DNA of 30,222 nt, taken from SZAS-103 sp964640525 (GTDB lineage Bacteria; Pseudomonadota; Gammaproteobacteria; Xanthomonadales; Xanthomonadaceae). The DNA is taken from NCBI GenBank assembly GCA_964640525.1, contig CAZXGS010000045.1, positions 1 through 30,222 on the forward strand. Direction: 5' to 3'. The notes beneath the pieces are model-generated. The model worked only from the letters and a program-made list of their open reading frames with translations, was not told the origin of the DNA and did not search any database. The position numbers and the translations under genes were made by a program. This document shows, piece after piece, positions 30,210-30,222 of this stretch. How positions within the stretch are numbered: position 1 is the first letter of the stretch; each line of letters opens with the position of its first letter.

Positions 30210-30222
30210 ACTCTTCGCACGA

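Overview
The window is GC-rich, densely packed chromosomal DNA from a gammaproteobacterium. A YcgL gene beside a large ankyrin gene, recN, an SPFH gene followed by a small Arc-like gene, minCDE, aat, and palindromic and heptameric intergenic repeats together suggest the order Lysobacterales (Xanthomonadales). Genus and family cannot be fixed from sequence reading alone. No rRNA, tRNA, CRISPR array, phage or complete insertion sequence was seen.

Layout. Positions 1-426 (minus) hold the secreted N-terminus of an S9 peptidase cut by the window edge. Positions 565-4120 (plus) hold a YcgL protein overlapping a 1103-residue membrane-anchored ankyrin protein. Positions 4150-4290 hold a MITE-like palindromic element whose right end contains the stop codon of a convergent Kef-type cation/proton antiporter (4286-6076, minus). 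Positions 6220-6788 hold a HicA/HicB toxin-antitoxin pair with an operator-like inverted repeat. An acyl-CoA dehydrogenase (minus) and recN (plus) diverge from about 8.7 kb. Positions 10789-14994 (plus) carry an SPFH protein, a REP-pair and heptamer-rich gap, a 24-codon hydrophobic ORF, a 58-residue Arc-like DNA-binding protein, an exported alpha/beta hydrolase, a PH-domain-like membrane protein and a VanY-type carboxypeptidase.

From 15022 to 22691 everything is on the minus strand. In transcription order this is a sensor kinase and LuxR-type response regulator, a membrane-anchored SRPBCC protein, an ABC transporter (ATPase, permease, GldG-like subunit) and an AlkA-type DNA glycosylase. Positions 22875-25559 (plus) form a tight GNAT-minC-minD-minE operon in which MinD has an unusual Ala/Pro-rich N-terminal extension. 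After a second degenerate REP pair come a small HExxH protein, a secreted GH44 glycoside hydrolase, a FemAB/GNAT-like protein and aat (25799-30045, plus).

The genes are mostly housekeeping: division-site placement, N-end-rule degradation, DNA repair, fatty-acid oxidation and envelope functions. The most unusual content is intergenic. A family of 7-bp tandem repeats (GGAACTC, GGGAATC and their complement) occurs in five separate gene-free sites, alongside REP pairs and the MITE-like element.
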